From contig BAYV01000012.1 of the NCBI GenBank assembly GCA_000710935.1, positions 1 to 64,000 of the forward strand: a stretch of 64,000 nucleotides of DNA. The letters are read 5' to 3'. A program made the translations under genes and the position numbers. Source of the stretch: Iodidimonas nitroreducens. Its GTDB lineage: Bacteria > Pseudomonadota > Alphaproteobacteria > Sphingomonadales > Rhodothalassiaceae. Shown here in pieces: positions 37,938 through 48,054 of the stretch. The notes below the pieces were generated by a model, which was not told the DNA's origin, did no database searches, and saw only the letters and a list, made by a program, of their open reading frames with translations. Position 1 is the first letter of the stretch. Each line of letters begins with the position of its first letter.

Positions 37938-39395
37938 CTAGCCTATATGACAAAGGGGCTGATCGGATGGAACGCTTTCATCCATCCGCAGATCAATCAC
38001 CCGGCCGGTTCTTTCAGACAGCCGGGCCAGCCAATCGGGCCCCTCGAACAATTGGCCCAGGGCCGGAGACAGAGACAGGACCAAAGTCCCCGGACGCGGA
38101 TCCATGATCGCCGTGCGCTCCGCCCGGCGCAACAGATCATGGGCAAGGCTATAAAGGCTTAAGCGCGGCCCGGGCGCCTGAAGCAGCATTTCGCGCACCG
38201 AAGGGCCCAGGCGCTTGCGGGTGAGGGTGAGAATCCCATGCGCGTTGATCCCCGATAAGCGCACGGGCAAAGGATCATCGGCCAAAGCGGCATCGAAAGC
38301 CGCGATCAGCGCATCCTTATGATCTTTTTTCTGCATATCGATGAAATCGATCACCACAAGCCCGCCGATTCTGCCAAAGCGCAAGAGCCGGGCAATAGCC
38401 CGCGCCGCTTCGCAATTCACATCGAAAGCCGCCCGGCCCCAGGCCCGGCCACTCCCTGCTCCCGATTGGCCCCCCGATTGACCCACCGTGGCTTTGGCCG
38501 AATCCACATCGATCACTGTGGCCGCCCGCGTTTCATCGATGCTGATCATCCCCCCCGATGGCAAGGTGATATGGCCATCGATCAGGGCATCGAGGGCTTC
38601 CTCCACCCCATGATCGGCAAATAATCCCATCTCCGTTTTCGGCACATCGAGCAAAGGCAAAAGATCCGGCCACTGCTTCAGACAGGATTGGGCCTGCGCC
38701 AACAGATCGCGATCCGAAAGATATATCCTGCCAAGATCGGGGGGCGCATCGCGCAGGCTGTTTTTCAAGGCTGAAGCGGCGGCCAGAATCTGCCGCGCCC
38801 CGCCCCCGGCTGTTCGGATCGCCCGAATCTGCCCTAAAAGGCGCGCGGCTTCGGCCATCAGCACATCATCACCAATGCCCCGCGCCGGAGCATGGACCGC
38901 AACTCCGCTTTCCTTCAAAATCGGCGTCAGGGCATCCCCCAGACGGTTTTTGCCCTCAAGATCAAAACCATCATCAAAACGCAGACCGGGCCTGAACGGG
39001 GTGAGGGTCAAATAACGGCCCTTGCGCGCATAATCGGCCCGCACCACCCAGCTTTTGCTCTCTTCGTTGGGGGCCATCACCAATTCAACACAGAATTTCT
39101 GCCCCACATGCACGGCATCGCCAATGCGTTTAGGCCGCGCGCTGCCCGGCTCGAAAGGGGCATAATGGCAGGGTAAAAGCCCCGAAAGCGGGCAGGATGC
39201 CCCCCCCTCGACGCCGCCTTCCAATTCCACAAAGGCACTATTGATATCAGGGGCAAGGGCGCTGACCCGGGCCAGAACAATCGCTTCACGATGAAGATCA
39301 CGGCCACGATGAAAGCCGATCTCAAGGGGGCCGGTTTCATCCACCAGCGCTGTGCGAATCTCACCCGCACTGGCTTCGATGAGCAGATCAGCCAT
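37938..39395 (-). CDS. ribonuclease G/E family protein
   Basis: The 485-residue protein begins MADLLIEASAGEIRTALVDE and has the RNase E/G core (HVGQKFCVELVMAPNEESK S1-like region; INGLVVIDFIDMQKKDHK and LTRKRLGPSVRE in the catalytic domain). It is closer to the short RNase G-like form than to full RNase E, since it lacks a long C-terminal scaffold. The S1 and 5'-sensor regions look shorter than in E. coli Rng. It should process rRNA or mRNA. The gene overlaps maf by 8 bp and precedes yacG. Confidence 0.88.
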   Translation of the reverse strand: MADLLIEASAGEIRTALVDETGPLEIGFHRGRDLHREAIVLARVSALAPDINSAFVELEGGVEGGASCPLSGLLPCHYAPFEPGSARPKRIGDAVHVGQKFCVELVMAPNEESKSWVVRADYARKGRYLTLTPFRPGLRFDDGFDLEGKNRLGDALTPILKESGVAVHAPARGIGDDVLMAEAARLLGQIRAIRTAGGGARQILAAASALKNSLRDAPPDLGRIYLSDRDLLAQAQSCLKQWPDLLPLLDVPKTEMGLFADHGVEEALDALIDGHITLPSGGMISIDETRAATVIDVDSAKATVGQSGGQSGAGSGRAWGRAAFDVNCEAARAIARLLRFGRIGGLVVIDFIDMQKKDHKDALIAAFDAALADDPLPVRLSGINAHGILTLTRKRLGPSVREMLLQAPGPRLSLYSLAHDLLRRAERTAIMDPRPGTLVLSLSPALGQLFEGPDWLARLSERTGRVIDLRMDESVPSDQPLCHIG

Positions 39396-40041
39396 GATCG
39401 GATGTCCAGCCTTTCATCACCTTCACCCCTTGGCCTTGCAGCATCTGGGCCAGCTCATAGAGCGGCAGGCCCACCACATTGCTGTAGGAACCCGAAAGAT
39501 GCCGCACAAAAGCCGCCGCCAGCCCCTGAATGCCATAGCCACCGGCTTTGCCATGCCAATCTTTGCTGGCGAGATAGGCCTGGCATTCTTCACGGGATAA
39601 TGACTTAAAAGCCACCACCGTTTCAACCACCCGAATGCGCACTTTCCCATCGGGGCCCAACAGCGCCACACCGGTTCTCACCCGGTGGCGGCGGCCCGAA
39701 AGAAGGGCAAGGCACTGCGCTGCCGTGGCCGCATCAAGGGCTTTTGGCAGGATCCGGCGGCCAACCGATACCACGCTATCGGCCCCCAGAACCCAATCAT
39801 CGGGATGGAGCGATGCGATCTTCAACGCTTTTTCATAAGCCATCCGCCGGGCATAAAGGCGGGGCTTTTCAGCGGGATGGGGGGTTTCATCAAGATCGGC
39901 GGGCACCACCAGATCCGGGATCACCCCGATCTGGGCCAGCAATTGAAGCCGCCGCGGAGAGGCCGAGGCCAGCACCAGACGCGGGCGCCCCTCACCCCCA
40001 TGGGAGCCGGGCGATCCAACCGTTTTTTGCTGGTCGGCCAA
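39388..40041 (-). CDS. maf: Maf family nucleoside triphosphate pyrophosphatase
   Basis: The 217-residue protein has LVLASASPRRLQLLAQIG (the Maf N-terminal S-x-S-P-R-R motif), DLDETPHPAEKP, and ALGADSVVSVG with the catalytic Asp. It hydrolyses non-canonical or pyrimidine nucleoside triphosphates and may act in cell-division control. It lies between infA and the RNase G/E gene, the conserved arrangement. Confidence 0.92.
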   Translation of the reverse strand: MADQQKTVGSPGSHGGEGRPRLVLASASPRRLQLLAQIGVIPDLVVPADLDETPHPAEKPRLYARRMAYEKALKIASLHPDDWVLGADSVVSVGRRILPKALDAATAAQCLALLSGRRHRVRTGVALLGPDGKVRIRVVETVVAFKSLSREECQAYLASKDWHGKAGGYGIQGLAAAFVRHLSGSYSNVVGLPLYELAQMLQGQGVKVMKGWTSDHG

Positions 40042-40051
40042 ACCAATCGCC

Positions 40052-40270
40052 CTATTTAAAACGATAGGTAATACGACCCTTGGTCAGATCATAAGGCGTC
40101 AATTCAACCAGAACATCATCACCCGCCAGCACACGGATGCGGTTTTTGCGCATTTTACCAGCGGTATGACCGAGCACTTCATGCCCGTTTTCAAGTTTTA
40201 CGCGGAACATGGCATTGGGAAGGAGCTCCATGACCGTGCCGCGCATTTCAAGTGTTTCTTCTTTCACCAT
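40052..40270 (-). CDS. infA: translation initiation factor IF-1
   Basis: The 72-residue product [19 protein letters not shown] ... [14 protein letters not shown] ... [16 protein letters not shown] is a standard IF-1 with the S1/OB fold. It blocks the A site during initiation. Exact family length supports the ATG at 40270. An 11-bp gap separates it from maf. The upstream interval 40271-40411 probably holds its promoter. Confidence 0.98.
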   Translation of the reverse strand: MVKEETLEMRGTVMELLPNAMFRVKLENGHEVLGHTAGKMRKNRIRVLAGDDVLVELTPYDLTKGRITYRFK

Positions 40271-40411
40271 GAACTGCTCGAACTTCTTTTCATTAAAATA
40301 AGGGATTGCGTGCCATAAATGATTGAGACTGACGCTAAATGCAAGCGTCTCGAACATCCGCAGCCCGAAAACACCTGCGCTGATGGGTTCCAGATCGCCT
40401 TTAGGGGTCTT

Positions 40412-40897
40412 TTATAGATGCCCGGGGCCGGATATTTCAAAGCGCGCCTTGATCCGGGCCGCCAATTTATCCCGCACCGCGCGATAGGCATCCAGCCTTT
40501 GTTCCCGATTGCCTTCGCACAAAGTGGGATCGATGGTCGGCCAATATTCGGTCAGGCAGGCGCGATTGCCAATCATCCCCAGGGTGCGGTGATGGGCTTC
40601 CGGGGTGAGGCTGATGATCAGATCGGGAACATCATGTTCCCCCAAACTTTCCAGATGGCCCGATGGCAACAGGCTGTGGGGCTGATGGCCGCTGATGTCA
40701 AAGCCCGCCTCATCCATCACCGCCACCGCAAAAGGATCGAGCGTGCCCGCATCCAGCCCCGCCGAAGACACCCTGATCCGATGGCGGCCATGGCGTTCGG
40801 CCAAAGCCTGCGCCATGGGCGAGCGCACGGCATTGCGATTGCAGATGAACAGGATATGGCGCGGGGGCGGTGCCGGATCAGCGGGGGATGCGATCAT
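40412..40897 (-). CDS. low-molecular-weight phosphatase family protein
   Basis: The 161-residue protein has the P-loop CNRNAVRSPM (CX5RS, Cys about residue 19) and VSSAGLDAGTLDPFAVAVMDEAGFDISGH, both LMW-PTP/arsenate-reductase-fold hallmarks. The later LISLTPEAHHRTL fits the general-acid loop region, although the typical DP.Y dyad is not obvious. It is the usual partner of the UPF0262 gene in alphaproteobacteria, three bases away. Substrate unknown; protein tyrosine phosphatase or arsenate-reductase-like activity are both possible. Confidence 0.85.
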   Translation of the reverse strand: MIASPADPAPPPRHILFICNRNAVRSPMAQALAERHGRHRIRVSSAGLDAGTLDPFAVAVMDEAGFDISGHQPHSLLPSGHLESLGEHDVPDLIISLTPEAHHRTLGMIGNRACLTEYWPTIDPTLCEGNREQRLDAYRAVRDKLAARIKARFEISGPGHL

Positions 40898-40900
40898 CTG

Positions 40901-41419
40901 TCATCCTCGGATATGCAGAACACAGATGAGCGTAAACAGACGCCGGGCCGTGTTTTGGTCCACCAGCACTTTATCCTTCAGGCGTTCGGCCAAAAGGGCC
41001 GAGCCATCATTGTGCAGCCCCCGCCGCCCCATATCAATGGCTTCGATCTGGCCGGGGCTGGCTGTTTTGATGGCCTGAAAATAGGAATCGCAAACGGCGA
41101 AATAGTCCTTGATCACCCGGCGGAAAGGGGTGAGCGGCAAGCGAAAGGCTTCCAGAAAATGATCATCCTGATCGGAAAGTTCGAATAAAAGCCGGCCTTC
41201 CTCCAAACGCAGCAAAAGCCTGTAGGGCCCTTCATAGCCGCCGGGCATGGGCAGAACCGGATCGAAATAATTTTGCTGCAAAAGATCAAAGATCGCCACC
41301 CGGCGTTCATGATCGATATCGGCATTCCAGCGCACGATGCTGGCTTCATCCAAAGCCACATCGATCAGCCTGCATAAGGGATCGCCATCCTCAAAGCCCA
41401 TGCCATCCTCATTCTTCAT
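40901..41419 (-). CDS. UPF0262 family protein
   Basis: The 172-residue protein has CRLIDVALDEASIVRWNADIDHERRVAIFDLL and GPYRLLLRLEEGRLLFEL, with RLPLTPFRRVIKDYF and EAIDMGRRGLHNDGS at the end, all typical of UPF0262, an alphaproteobacterial family of unknown function. Its ATG overlaps the hisD stop by 4 bp. The constant hisD-UPF0262-LMW phosphatase order suggests a shared role, not known. Confidence 0.92.
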   Translation of the reverse strand: MKNEDGMGFEDGDPLCRLIDVALDEASIVRWNADIDHERRVAIFDLLQQNYFDPVLPMPGGYEGPYRLLLRLEEGRLLFELSDQDDHFLEAFRLPLTPFRRVIKDYFAVCDSYFQAIKTASPGQIEAIDMGRRGLHNDGSALLAERLKDKVLVDQNTARRLFTLICVLHIRG

Positions 41420-42729
41420 GCCGGGTTTTCCGCCTTGGTTTCCAAGCGGATAAGCACTGATCGTTCATGGGCACCCAGCCCTTCGGCCCGGGCCAAAAGC
41501 GCCGCCGCCGGGCCGATCCGGGCAAGGCTTTGGGGATCGCAGCCCACAAGAGTGGTGCGCTTCATGAAATCAAGCACCGACAAGCCGCTGGAAAAACGCG
41601 CCGCCCGCGAAGTGGGCAAAACATGATTGGGGCCAGCCACATAATCGCCAATGGCTTCGGGGGTATAGCGGCCCAGAAAAATCGCCCCGGCATGGCGGAT
41701 TTTACCGGCCATCCCATGGGGATCGTCCACCGCCAGTTCCAGATGCTCAGGTGCGAGACGATTGACCAAAGCGGGGGCATCCGCCATCAGATCGCCCACC
41801 ACGATCACCGCCCCATGATCGGCCCAGCTTTGGCTGGCGATGGCTGCCCGGGGCAGGGTTTCCAGATGCCCCGCGATGGCCGCCTTCACCGCATCGGCAA
41901 AGGCTTTGTCATCGGTGATCAGAATGGATTGGGCGGCACTGTCATGTTCGGCCTGGCTCAAAAGATCAGCAGCGATAAAGGCGGGATCATTCGCCCCATC
42001 GGCCACCACCAGAATTTCCGATGGCCCGGCGATGGTATCGATCCCCACCCGGCCAAAAACCTGCCGCTTGGCTTCAGCAACATAGGCATTGCCGGGGCCG
42101 ACGATCTTATCGACAGGGGCAATCACCGCCGTGCCATAGGCCAGAGCCGCCACCGCCTGCGCCCCGCCGATGCGATAGATTTCATCCACCCCGGCCAAAG
42201 CCGCCGCCGCCAGAACCAATGGATTGATCAGCCCATCGGGGCTGGGCACCACCATCACCAGCCGATCCACCCCGGCCACCTTGGCGGGGATCGCATTCAT
42301 CAAAACCGATGAAGGATAGCTGGCCCGCCCGCCGGGCACATAAAGCCCCGCCGCCTCGATCGCCGTCCAGCGATAGCCAAGCTCCACCCCCTCGGCATCG
42401 CGATGATGATGATCTTTGGGCTTTTGGATTTCATGAAAGGCCCGGATGCGCGCTGCCGCCATTTCTAAAGCGGCTAAGGTTTCTCTATCACAAGCCGCCC
42501 GTGCGGCGGCGATTTCATCGGCCCCAAAGCGCATGGTTTCCGGCGTAAGAGTCATGCGATCAAAGCGCTGGGTATAGTCGATCACAGCGGCATCGCCATG
42601 GGCCGCCACATCCGCCAGAATCGCCTCGACCACCCCCCGCACGGAGTGTTCCTGATCGCGGCCATGGGCCAGAAAGGCTTCAAAGGCGGTGGCGAAATCC
42701 GCTTGCTGCAGATCGAGTTCAAGCGGCAT
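41416..42729 (-). CDS. hisD: histidinol dehydrogenase
   Basis: The 437-residue protein has the HisD signature regions [53 protein letters not shown] and [15 protein letters not shown], with a C-terminal [17 protein letters not shown]. It oxidises L-histidinol to L-histidine in two NAD-dependent steps. The ATG at 42729 is preferred to the GTG at 42732. It overlaps hisG by 11 bp and UPF0262 by 4 bp. Confidence 0.97.
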   Translation of the reverse strand: MPLELDLQQADFATAFEAFLAHGRDQEHSVRGVVEAILADVAAHGDAAVIDYTQRFDRMTLTPETMRFGADEIAAARAACDRETLAALEMAAARIRAFHEIQKPKDHHHRDAEGVELGYRWTAIEAAGLYVPGGRASYPSSVLMNAIPAKVAGVDRLVMVVPSPDGLINPLVLAAAALAGVDEIYRIGGAQAVAALAYGTAVIAPVDKIVGPGNAYVAEAKRQVFGRVGIDTIAGPSEILVVADGANDPAFIAADLLSQAEHDSAAQSILITDDKAFADAVKAAIAGHLETLPRAAIASQSWADHGAVIVVGDLMADAPALVNRLAPEHLELAVDDPHGMAGKIRHAGAIFLGRYTPEAIGDYVAGPNHVLPTSRAARFSSGLSVLDFMKRTTLVGCDPQSLARIGPAAALLARAEGLGAHERSVLIRLETKAENPA

Positions 42730-43417
42730 CACGACCCTCCAGACTTTGACGGAAGCGGGTGATCCAGCCGCTCATCACATCGGGCCGGGTTTTGAAAGCC
42801 GCCCGATTAACGATCAATCGCGATGTGATCTCGGTCAGCACCGCCACTTCGCGCAGGCCATTGGCGCGCAGGGTGGAGCCAGTAGACACCAGATCGACGA
42901 TCCGGGGACACAGGCCCAGAACCGGGGCCAGTTCCATCGCACCATTCAGCTTCACACATTCCGCCTGCACCCCACGGGCGGCAAAATAGCGCCGGGTGAT
43001 GCCGGGATATTTGGTCGCCACCCGGATATGCGACCAACCGGCCATATCATCATCACGAGCCATATCGTCCGGCTCGGCCAAAGACAGGCGACAATGGCCG
43101 ATATCGAGATCAAGGGGGGCATAGATTTCGGGATAATCAAATTCCATCAAAACATCATTGCCCGCCACCCCCAGATGCGCCGCCCCAAATGCCACGAATG
43201 TCGCCACATCGAACGCGCGGACGCGAATGATGCTCAGCCCTTCGATATTGGTGTCAAATTGCAGCTTGCGGCTATCATCATCATCAAAGGCTGCTTCCGG
43301 CTCGATCCCGGCCGCCCGCACCAGCGGCATCACTTCCTTCAGGATGCGGCCTTTCGGCAGGGCCATCACAAGGCCGGGCTTCGGGCTAGCCGGTTGATCG
43401 AGGCCAATATGGGCCAT
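42719..43417 (-). CDS. hisG: ATP phosphoribosyltransferase, short form
   Basis: The 232-residue protein has [17 protein letters not shown] at the start and [22 protein letters not shown] (PRPP-binding loop) near the end. It lacks the C-terminal regulatory ACT-like domain, so it is the short form (HisG-S) that normally needs HisZ for activity and feedback control. No hisZ is in this window. GGAG eight bases before the ATG at 43417 supports this start. It catalyses the first step of histidine synthesis. Confidence 0.95.
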   Translation of the reverse strand: MAHIGLDQPASPKPGLVMALPKGRILKEVMPLVRAAGIEPEAAFDDDDSRKLQFDTNIEGLSIIRVRAFDVATFVAFGAAHLGVAGNDVLMEFDYPEIYAPLDLDIGHCRLSLAEPDDMARDDDMAGWSHIRVATKYPGITRRYFAARGVQAECVKLNGAMELAPVLGLCPRIVDLVSTGSTLRANGLREVAVLTEITSRLIVNRAAFKTRPDVMSGWITRFRQSLEGRDAA

Positions 43418-43486
43418 TGCAGTCTCCACATCGATTGAGATTGGTCGGTTCTAAATTGTGAATGAAACGCCGCGCCAAAGCCACGC

Positions 43487-43942
43487 TCATGATAGATTAT
43501 GATCGGGCACCCTGAGCGCCGGCCAATCATCGGACAGGTCGCTCAAAACAGCATCCACACATTCCGCTTCCAACCGAATATGGGCACCGCCCGCGAAAAT
43601 CAGATTGATCACCGCCGAACCATCGGCACCGGGCTCAAGCTCGATGGCCAAAAGCGCAATCACCTGATCGGGCTGATCGAGCGCAATGTTTTTCACCTGC
43701 ACCTTCAAAATGCCATCGAAATGCAAACCCGCCCGCACCCGCTGGCCACGACCGGATTTGCGGGCCTTTTGTCCCCGCCCGGCGATTTTTTCCCAGCGAT
43801 AGCGATTCGCCACTGCGGCAAAGCGATGCTGGCCCGGCAGCCAGGCCATATCCCCCACCCGCAGCACGCTATCTTGTAAAGCCGCCGAGATGATGCCGAG
43901 ATCTTCGGGGCTATGCGCCATCAATTTCAATTTTTCAGTCAT
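43487..43942 (-). CDS. DUF2948 family protein
   Basis: The 151-residue protein KLMAHSPEDLGIISAALQDSVLRVGDMAW ... RYRWEK ... GGAHIRLEAECVDAVLSDLSDDWP matches DUF2948, small alphaproteobacterial proteins nearly always encoded between murA and hisG. Function unknown. The arrangement here, 31 bp after murA, is the usual one. Confidence 0.9.
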   Translation of the reverse strand: MTEKLKLMAHSPEDLGIISAALQDSVLRVGDMAWLPGQHRFAAVANRYRWEKIAGRGQKARKSGRGQRVRAGLHFDGILKVQVKNIALDQPDQVIALLAIELEPGADGSAVINLIFAGGAHIRLEAECVDAVLSDLSDDWPALRVPDHNLS

Positions 43943-43973
43943 GTCACAACTTTGGGCAATAAATTCACAAATC

Positions 43974-45272
43974 TCAAGCCGCTACGCGCTCCACATCCGC
44001 GCCCAGAGCCAGAAGTTTTTCTTCTATACGCTCATAGCCGCGATCAAGATGATAAAGCCGATGCACTTCGGTCACCCCTTTGGCCGCCAGACCGGCCAGC
44101 GCCAGACCCATGCTGGCCCGCAGATCGGTGGCCATCACCGGCGCACCGGTCAGCCGTTCAACGCCGCGCACGGTGGCCGTGGCACCATTGGCGGTAATAT
44201 CAGCCCCCATCCGCGCCAGTTCCTGCACATGCATGAAGCGATTTTCAAAAATCGCCTCGGTAATCACCGAAGCCCCCGATGCCACACACATCAAGGCCAT
44301 CATCTGCGCCTGCATATCGGTAGGAAAGCCGGGATAAGGCTGGGTAACAAGGGTGATCGGCTGCAAAGGCCCATCACGGAACACCCGCAGGCCATCGGCT
44401 TTGACCTCGATCCCCACCCCGGCTTCACGAAGCATGGTGATCACCGCTTCCATCGCCGCAGGATCAGCCCCGGCGAGCATCACATCACCCCCGGTGATCG
44501 CCGCCGCCACGGCATAGGAACCGGCTTCGATCCGATCCGCCATACACAGATGATCCGCGCCATTGAGGGTGGTTTGCCCCGCAATTTCGATGCGGTCCGT
44601 TCCCAAACCCTCGATCCGTGCCCCCATGGCCTGCAGGCACCGGCCCAGATCCACCACTTCGGGCTCGCGCGCGGCATTTTCCAAAAGCGTTTCCCCGCGC
44701 GCCAAACACGCCGCCATCATCAGATTCTCCGTGGCTCCCACCGAAACTTTGGGAAACACCACGCGATTGCCGATAAGGCCGCCCTTCGGCGCCCGGGCGG
44801 TGACGTACCCCGCGCTGAGATCGACATCCGCCCCCAAAGCCTTCAGCCCCTTCAGATGCAGATCGATGGGCCGGGTGCCAATGGCACAGCCCCCGGGCAA
44901 TGAGACCCGGGCCTGGCCTTCGCGAGCGAGAATGGGGCCAAGCACCAGAATCGAGGCGCGCATCTTGCGCACGATATCATAAGGTGCTGTGCTATCGGCG
45001 ATCCGCCGGGCGGTCAGTAACAGGCTCCGCCCGGATGGCTGACCATCCAGCGCTTCAGCCCCCACCGCGCCTTCAAGGGTGATAGACGCGCCATGATGAT
45101 TGAGCAGATCGCCCATGGTGGCAATATCGGCCAAACGCGGCAGATTGGATAAACGCAAGGGTTCATCGATCAGCAAACAGGCGGCCATCAGGGGCAAGGC
45201 GGCATTTTTGGCACCCGAGACCCGAACCGTTCCCGAAAGGGCCCGCCCGCCCCGGATTATCAGCTTATCCAT
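43974..45272 (-). CDS. murA: UDP-N-acetylglucosamine 1-carboxyvinyltransferase
   Basis: The 432-residue protein starts [34 protein letters not shown] and has the catalytic Cys in [19 protein letters not shown] (around residue 120). It catalyses the first committed step of peptidoglycan synthesis, adding enolpyruvate to UDP-GlcNAc. GGATGATG precedes the ATG. Presence of the Cys suggests normal fosfomycin sensitivity. Confidence 0.97.
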   Translation of the reverse strand: MDKLIIRGGRALSGTVRVSGAKNAALPLMAACLLIDEPLRLSNLPRLADIATMGDLLNHHGASITLEGAVGAEALDGQPSGRSLLLTARRIADSTAPYDIVRKMRASILVLGPILAREGQARVSLPGGCAIGTRPIDLHLKGLKALGADVDLSAGYVTARAPKGGLIGNRVVFPKVSVGATENLMMAACLARGETLLENAAREPEVVDLGRCLQAMGARIEGLGTDRIEIAGQTTLNGADHLCMADRIEAGSYAVAAAITGGDVMLAGADPAAMEAVITMLREAGVGIEVKADGLRVFRDGPLQPITLVTQPYPGFPTDMQAQMMALMCVASGASVITEAIFENRFMHVQELARMGADITANGATATVRGVERLTGAPVMATDLRASMGLALAGLAAKGVTEVHRLYHLDRGYERIEEKLLALGADVERVAA

Positions 45273-45321
45273 GAAATGATCATCATCCTTTTTGAGGCTC
45301 GTTCACCAGATTGGGGCGGCT

Positions 45322-45876
45322 CTAAAGCTTTGGCAGCGTCACGCCGCGCTGGCCCATATATTTTCCCGCCCGATCGGCATAGCTGATTTCGCACGGTTCA
45401 TTGCCTTGTAAAAACAGGAACTGGCAGGCCCCTTCATTGGCATAGATCTTGGCGGGCAGGGGCGTTGTATTGGAAAATTCCAAAGTCACATGGCCTTCCC
45501 AGCCCGGTTCCAGCGGGGTGACATTGACAATGATCCCGCAGCGCGCATAGGTCGATTTACCCAAACAGATCACCAGAACATCTTTGGGCACCCGGAAATA
45601 TTCCACCGTCCGCGCCAAAGCAAAGGAATTGGGCGGAATGATGCACACATCCACAGTGCGATCCACAAAGCTTTTCGGGGAAAATTCCTTGGGGTCCACA
45701 AGGGCATTATCGACATTGGTGAAAATCTTGAATTCATTGGCCACACGCGCATCATAGCCATAGGAACTGAGCCCATAAGAAATTGTTCCGGCCCGCTTCT
45801 GACGATCTTCAAAGGGTTCGATCATCGCTTCGTTCAGGCTTTTTTCTCTGATCCAGCGATCCGACATGATTGCCAT
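45322..45876 (-). CDS. dcd: dCTP deaminase
   Basis: With the start at ATG 45876 the protein has 184 residues ([22 protein letters not shown]), family length. [54 protein letters not shown] and [10 protein letters not shown] are Dcd motifs, with active-site Glu in LEFSN context. It deaminates dCTP to dUTP, supplying dUMP for dTMP. GAGG nine bases upstream supports the second ATG over 45885. Confidence 0.95.
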   Translation of the reverse strand: MAIMSDRWIREKSLNEAMIEPFEDRQKRAGTISYGLSSYGYDARVANEFKIFTNVDNALVDPKEFSPKSFVDRTVDVCIIPPNSFALARTVEYFRVPKDVLVICLGKSTYARCGIIVNVTPLEPGWEGHVTLEFSNTTPLPAKIYANEGACQFLFLQGNEPCEISYADRAGKYMGQRGVTLPKL

Positions 45877-46076
45877 CCGGCTCATCCTCTCATTCAGGCG
45901 TCTTTTACAAACGTCTTTGGGCTTTTAGGTTTTTTCCAAATTTTCCGGTTTTTTTAAGGCGCGCCCCAAAGGCCGCTTTTAAAATGAGAAAGAGCCCGTG
46001 ACAAGGGAGGCAAAGCCTTTCATCTTCCTATATCCTGACCCTGACCCCATCAGCGCGACCGCAAACAGGTCCTATC

Positions 46077-47540
46077 ATGAAGCAGGCCGATAAAGACAGC
46101 CCGAAGGCAGAGAAACAAGGAGGATGGCCCCGGCGCCTCACCGCCCTTTGGCCCGAGGGAGAGGGGCTGAAGCTTGCTGTGCCTGCCCTGATCATGGTGA
46201 TCATCGCCTTTATCGCCGCCCATCAGTTTGTCAAACCCGCGCCACCCGATCGGCTGATCATTCTGGCCGGGCCGCAAAGCGGCACATATTTCCAGATCGC
46301 CCAGCGCTATCAAACCGCTTTGGCCGCCCATGGAATCGCAGCCGAGATCATCAAAACATCAGGATCGGTGGACAATCTCAATCGTCTTCGGCTGAATGAA
46401 AGGGAAGCGATGATCGCCTTTGCCCAAGCCGGGATTTCCCCGCAAATGCTTGTGGCCGCCAGCAATAGGAACAGCGATGGGGATGGCGATAGCCCCGCTG
46501 CCATCGAAGCGCTGGCCAGCCTTTATTATGAACCGGCCTGGCTGTTTTTGCGCGATGATGTGCAGATCACCGATTTTCGCGATCTGGCCGCCTTGCGCAT
46601 TGCCAAAGGCCCCTTGGGCTCGGGCAGCCGGGCTTTGGCCGAAACCCTTTATGCCTTGAATGATCTGCCTTTCGAGACGGGAGCCGAGCAAAAGGCCCCC
46701 GATCAACTCAGCGGCGATGATGCCCTGGCCGCCCTTGTTCTGGGGCAGATCGATGGGGTGTTCACGGTTGGCAGCGCCCATAGCCCCAGCATCAAGGCTT
46801 TGGTGGCCCAGCCCGGATTATCGCTTTTCAGCCTGCCGCGCAGCCATGCTTATGCCCGAAGACTGCCCTATATCGATGCGCTGGAATTACCCCAGGGCAC
46901 GCTGGATCTGGCCCGCAATATCCCCCAACAGGATACCGCCCTGATCGCCACCACAGCCATGCTGGTCACCACCGCCGATCTACACCCGGCGTTGATCGAT
47001 CTGCTGCTGATGACCGCCCAATCCTTACATGATCAGGCCGGGCTTTTTGAAGACGCCGGGCAATTCCCATCGGCCCATAAGCTGTCTTTGCCCCTGAATG
47101 AGGACGCCGCCCGCTTTCACCGGCGCGGACCATCTTTTTTGCAAAGAGTGCTGCCTTTCTGGGCAGCGACCCTGCTTGATCGCTGGCTGGTGATGGCCCT
47201 GCCGCTTTTAACCCTGCTGATCCCTTTATTGCGCATTTTCCCGCCCCTTTATGGCTGGCGCATTCGGGCAAAAATCAGCCGTCCCTATCGCCTTTTGCAT
47301 GAGATCGAGCACGCCTGTTCTGATCCCACCCTCAAACAAAGCCCGGGCAAGACGCCAGCCATGGATCGAGACGATGCCTTGAAACGCCTATCTGCACTGG
47401 ATAAAAGCGTTGAAAATTTGCGCGTGCCCGCCACCTATCAGGCCGATCTTCATGCCTTGAAATTCCATATCCAGCGGGTCCGGGACAATCTGCTGAACGC
47501 GCAAAAAAACGACTCGGATGAACCGCCGCTATCGGGATAA
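46077..47540 (+). CDS. TAXI family TRAP transporter solute-binding-like protein, membrane anchored
   Basis: The 487-residue protein has an N-terminal membrane anchor (residues about 32-50, LAVPALIMVIIAFIAAHQF) and the TAXI-family binding domain (IILAGPQSGTYFQIAQRY; FAQAGISPQM; FRDLAALRIAKGPLGSGSRALAETL; VFTVGSAHSPSIKAL). A second membrane segment is at about 365-390, followed by a helical tail. It should bind a small molecule in the periplasm. No TRAP permease gene is adjacent. It stands alone, divergent from dcd. The two membrane segments suggest it is tethered rather than soluble. Confidence 0.82.
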   Translation: MKQADKDSPKAEKQGGWPRRLTALWPEGEGLKLAVPALIMVIIAFIAAHQFVKPAPPDRLIILAGPQSGTYFQIAQRYQTALAAHGIAAEIIKTSGSVDNLNRLRLNEREAMIAFAQAGISPQMLVAASNRNSDGDGDSPAAIEALASLYYEPAWLFLRDDVQITDFRDLAALRIAKGPLGSGSRALAETLYALNDLPFETGAEQKAPDQLSGDDALAALVLGQIDGVFTVGSAHSPSIKALVAQPGLSLFSLPRSHAYARRLPYIDALELPQGTLDLARNIPQQDTALIATTAMLVTTADLHPALIDLLLMTAQSLHDQAGLFEDAGQFPSAHKLSLPLNEDAARFHRRGPSFLQRVLPFWAATLLDRWLVMALPLLTLLIPLLRIFPPLYGWRIRAKISRPYRLLHEIEHACSDPTLKQSPGKTPAMDRDDALKRLSALDKSVENLRVPATYQADLHALKFHIQRVRDNLLNAQKNDSDEPPLSG

Positions 47541-47559
47541 GGCAGGACCATTGCCCCCC

Positions 47560-48006
47560 TCATTTGAAGCCCTGATCTGAACCCTTGATCTGATCGCCGG
47601 CCGCCGCGCTGAAGTTGCCGATTTCGCAGGAAAAGCCAGCACGGGTCATGATATGATCAATCTCCGCACAGAGCTGGCCCATGGTCGGCTCATAGCTGAA
47701 AAAATCATGAAAGGCCAACTGCGGGCAGCTGTATTTCAGATGCATCAAAAGATCACCCCCCGAGAGCATCTTCAGAAGGATGGTCTGATCATCGATGATG
47801 TCGCTCCGGCTGATCTGATCGATGGAAACACACAGCGCACCCGCCTCCTGATCCGTTTCCATATCTTCCTGCGGTGCCCGGTCTTCTTGCCCTGCATGGG
47901 TTTTGGCCGCTCCGTGCAACATCATGATAGCCATGATCAAGGCTATCATCCCCGCCAATATGAAACCCCGTGCCACAACAAAGCCGCTCCTAAATCCCTT
48001 GATCAT
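47560..48006 (-). CDS. small secreted protein of unknown function (possible DUF6491 relative)
   Basis: The 148-residue protein has an N-terminal signal-like hydrophobic segment (residues 8-32), then ALCVSIDQISRSDIIDDQTILLKM ... YSCPQLAFHDFF ... GQLCAEIDHIMTRAGFSCEIGNF. The pattern of Cys-strand, 'IDDQTILF' and 'LC..D.I' near a final Cys resembles small periplasmic proteins of the DUF6491 kind, but I am not sure. It is probably periplasmic with two disulfides. Function unknown. Confidence 0.65.
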   Translation of the reverse strand: MIKGFRSGFVVARGFILAGMIALIMAIMMLHGAAKTHAGQEDRAPQEDMETDQEAGALCVSIDQISRSDIIDDQTILLKMLSGGDLLMHLKYSCPQLAFHDFFSYEPTMGQLCAEIDHIMTRAGFSCEIGNFSAAAGDQIKGSDQGFK

Positions 48007-48054
48007 TAAGGGCTGTGATCATGGGGATGATGCCCTGAACCGGGGCTGAACAGT

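Noticed and set aside
41467-42312. Plus-strand 281-codon frame opposite hisD
   Set aside because: Long antisense frames are common in GC-rich genes; hisD motifs on the minus strand are unmistakable.
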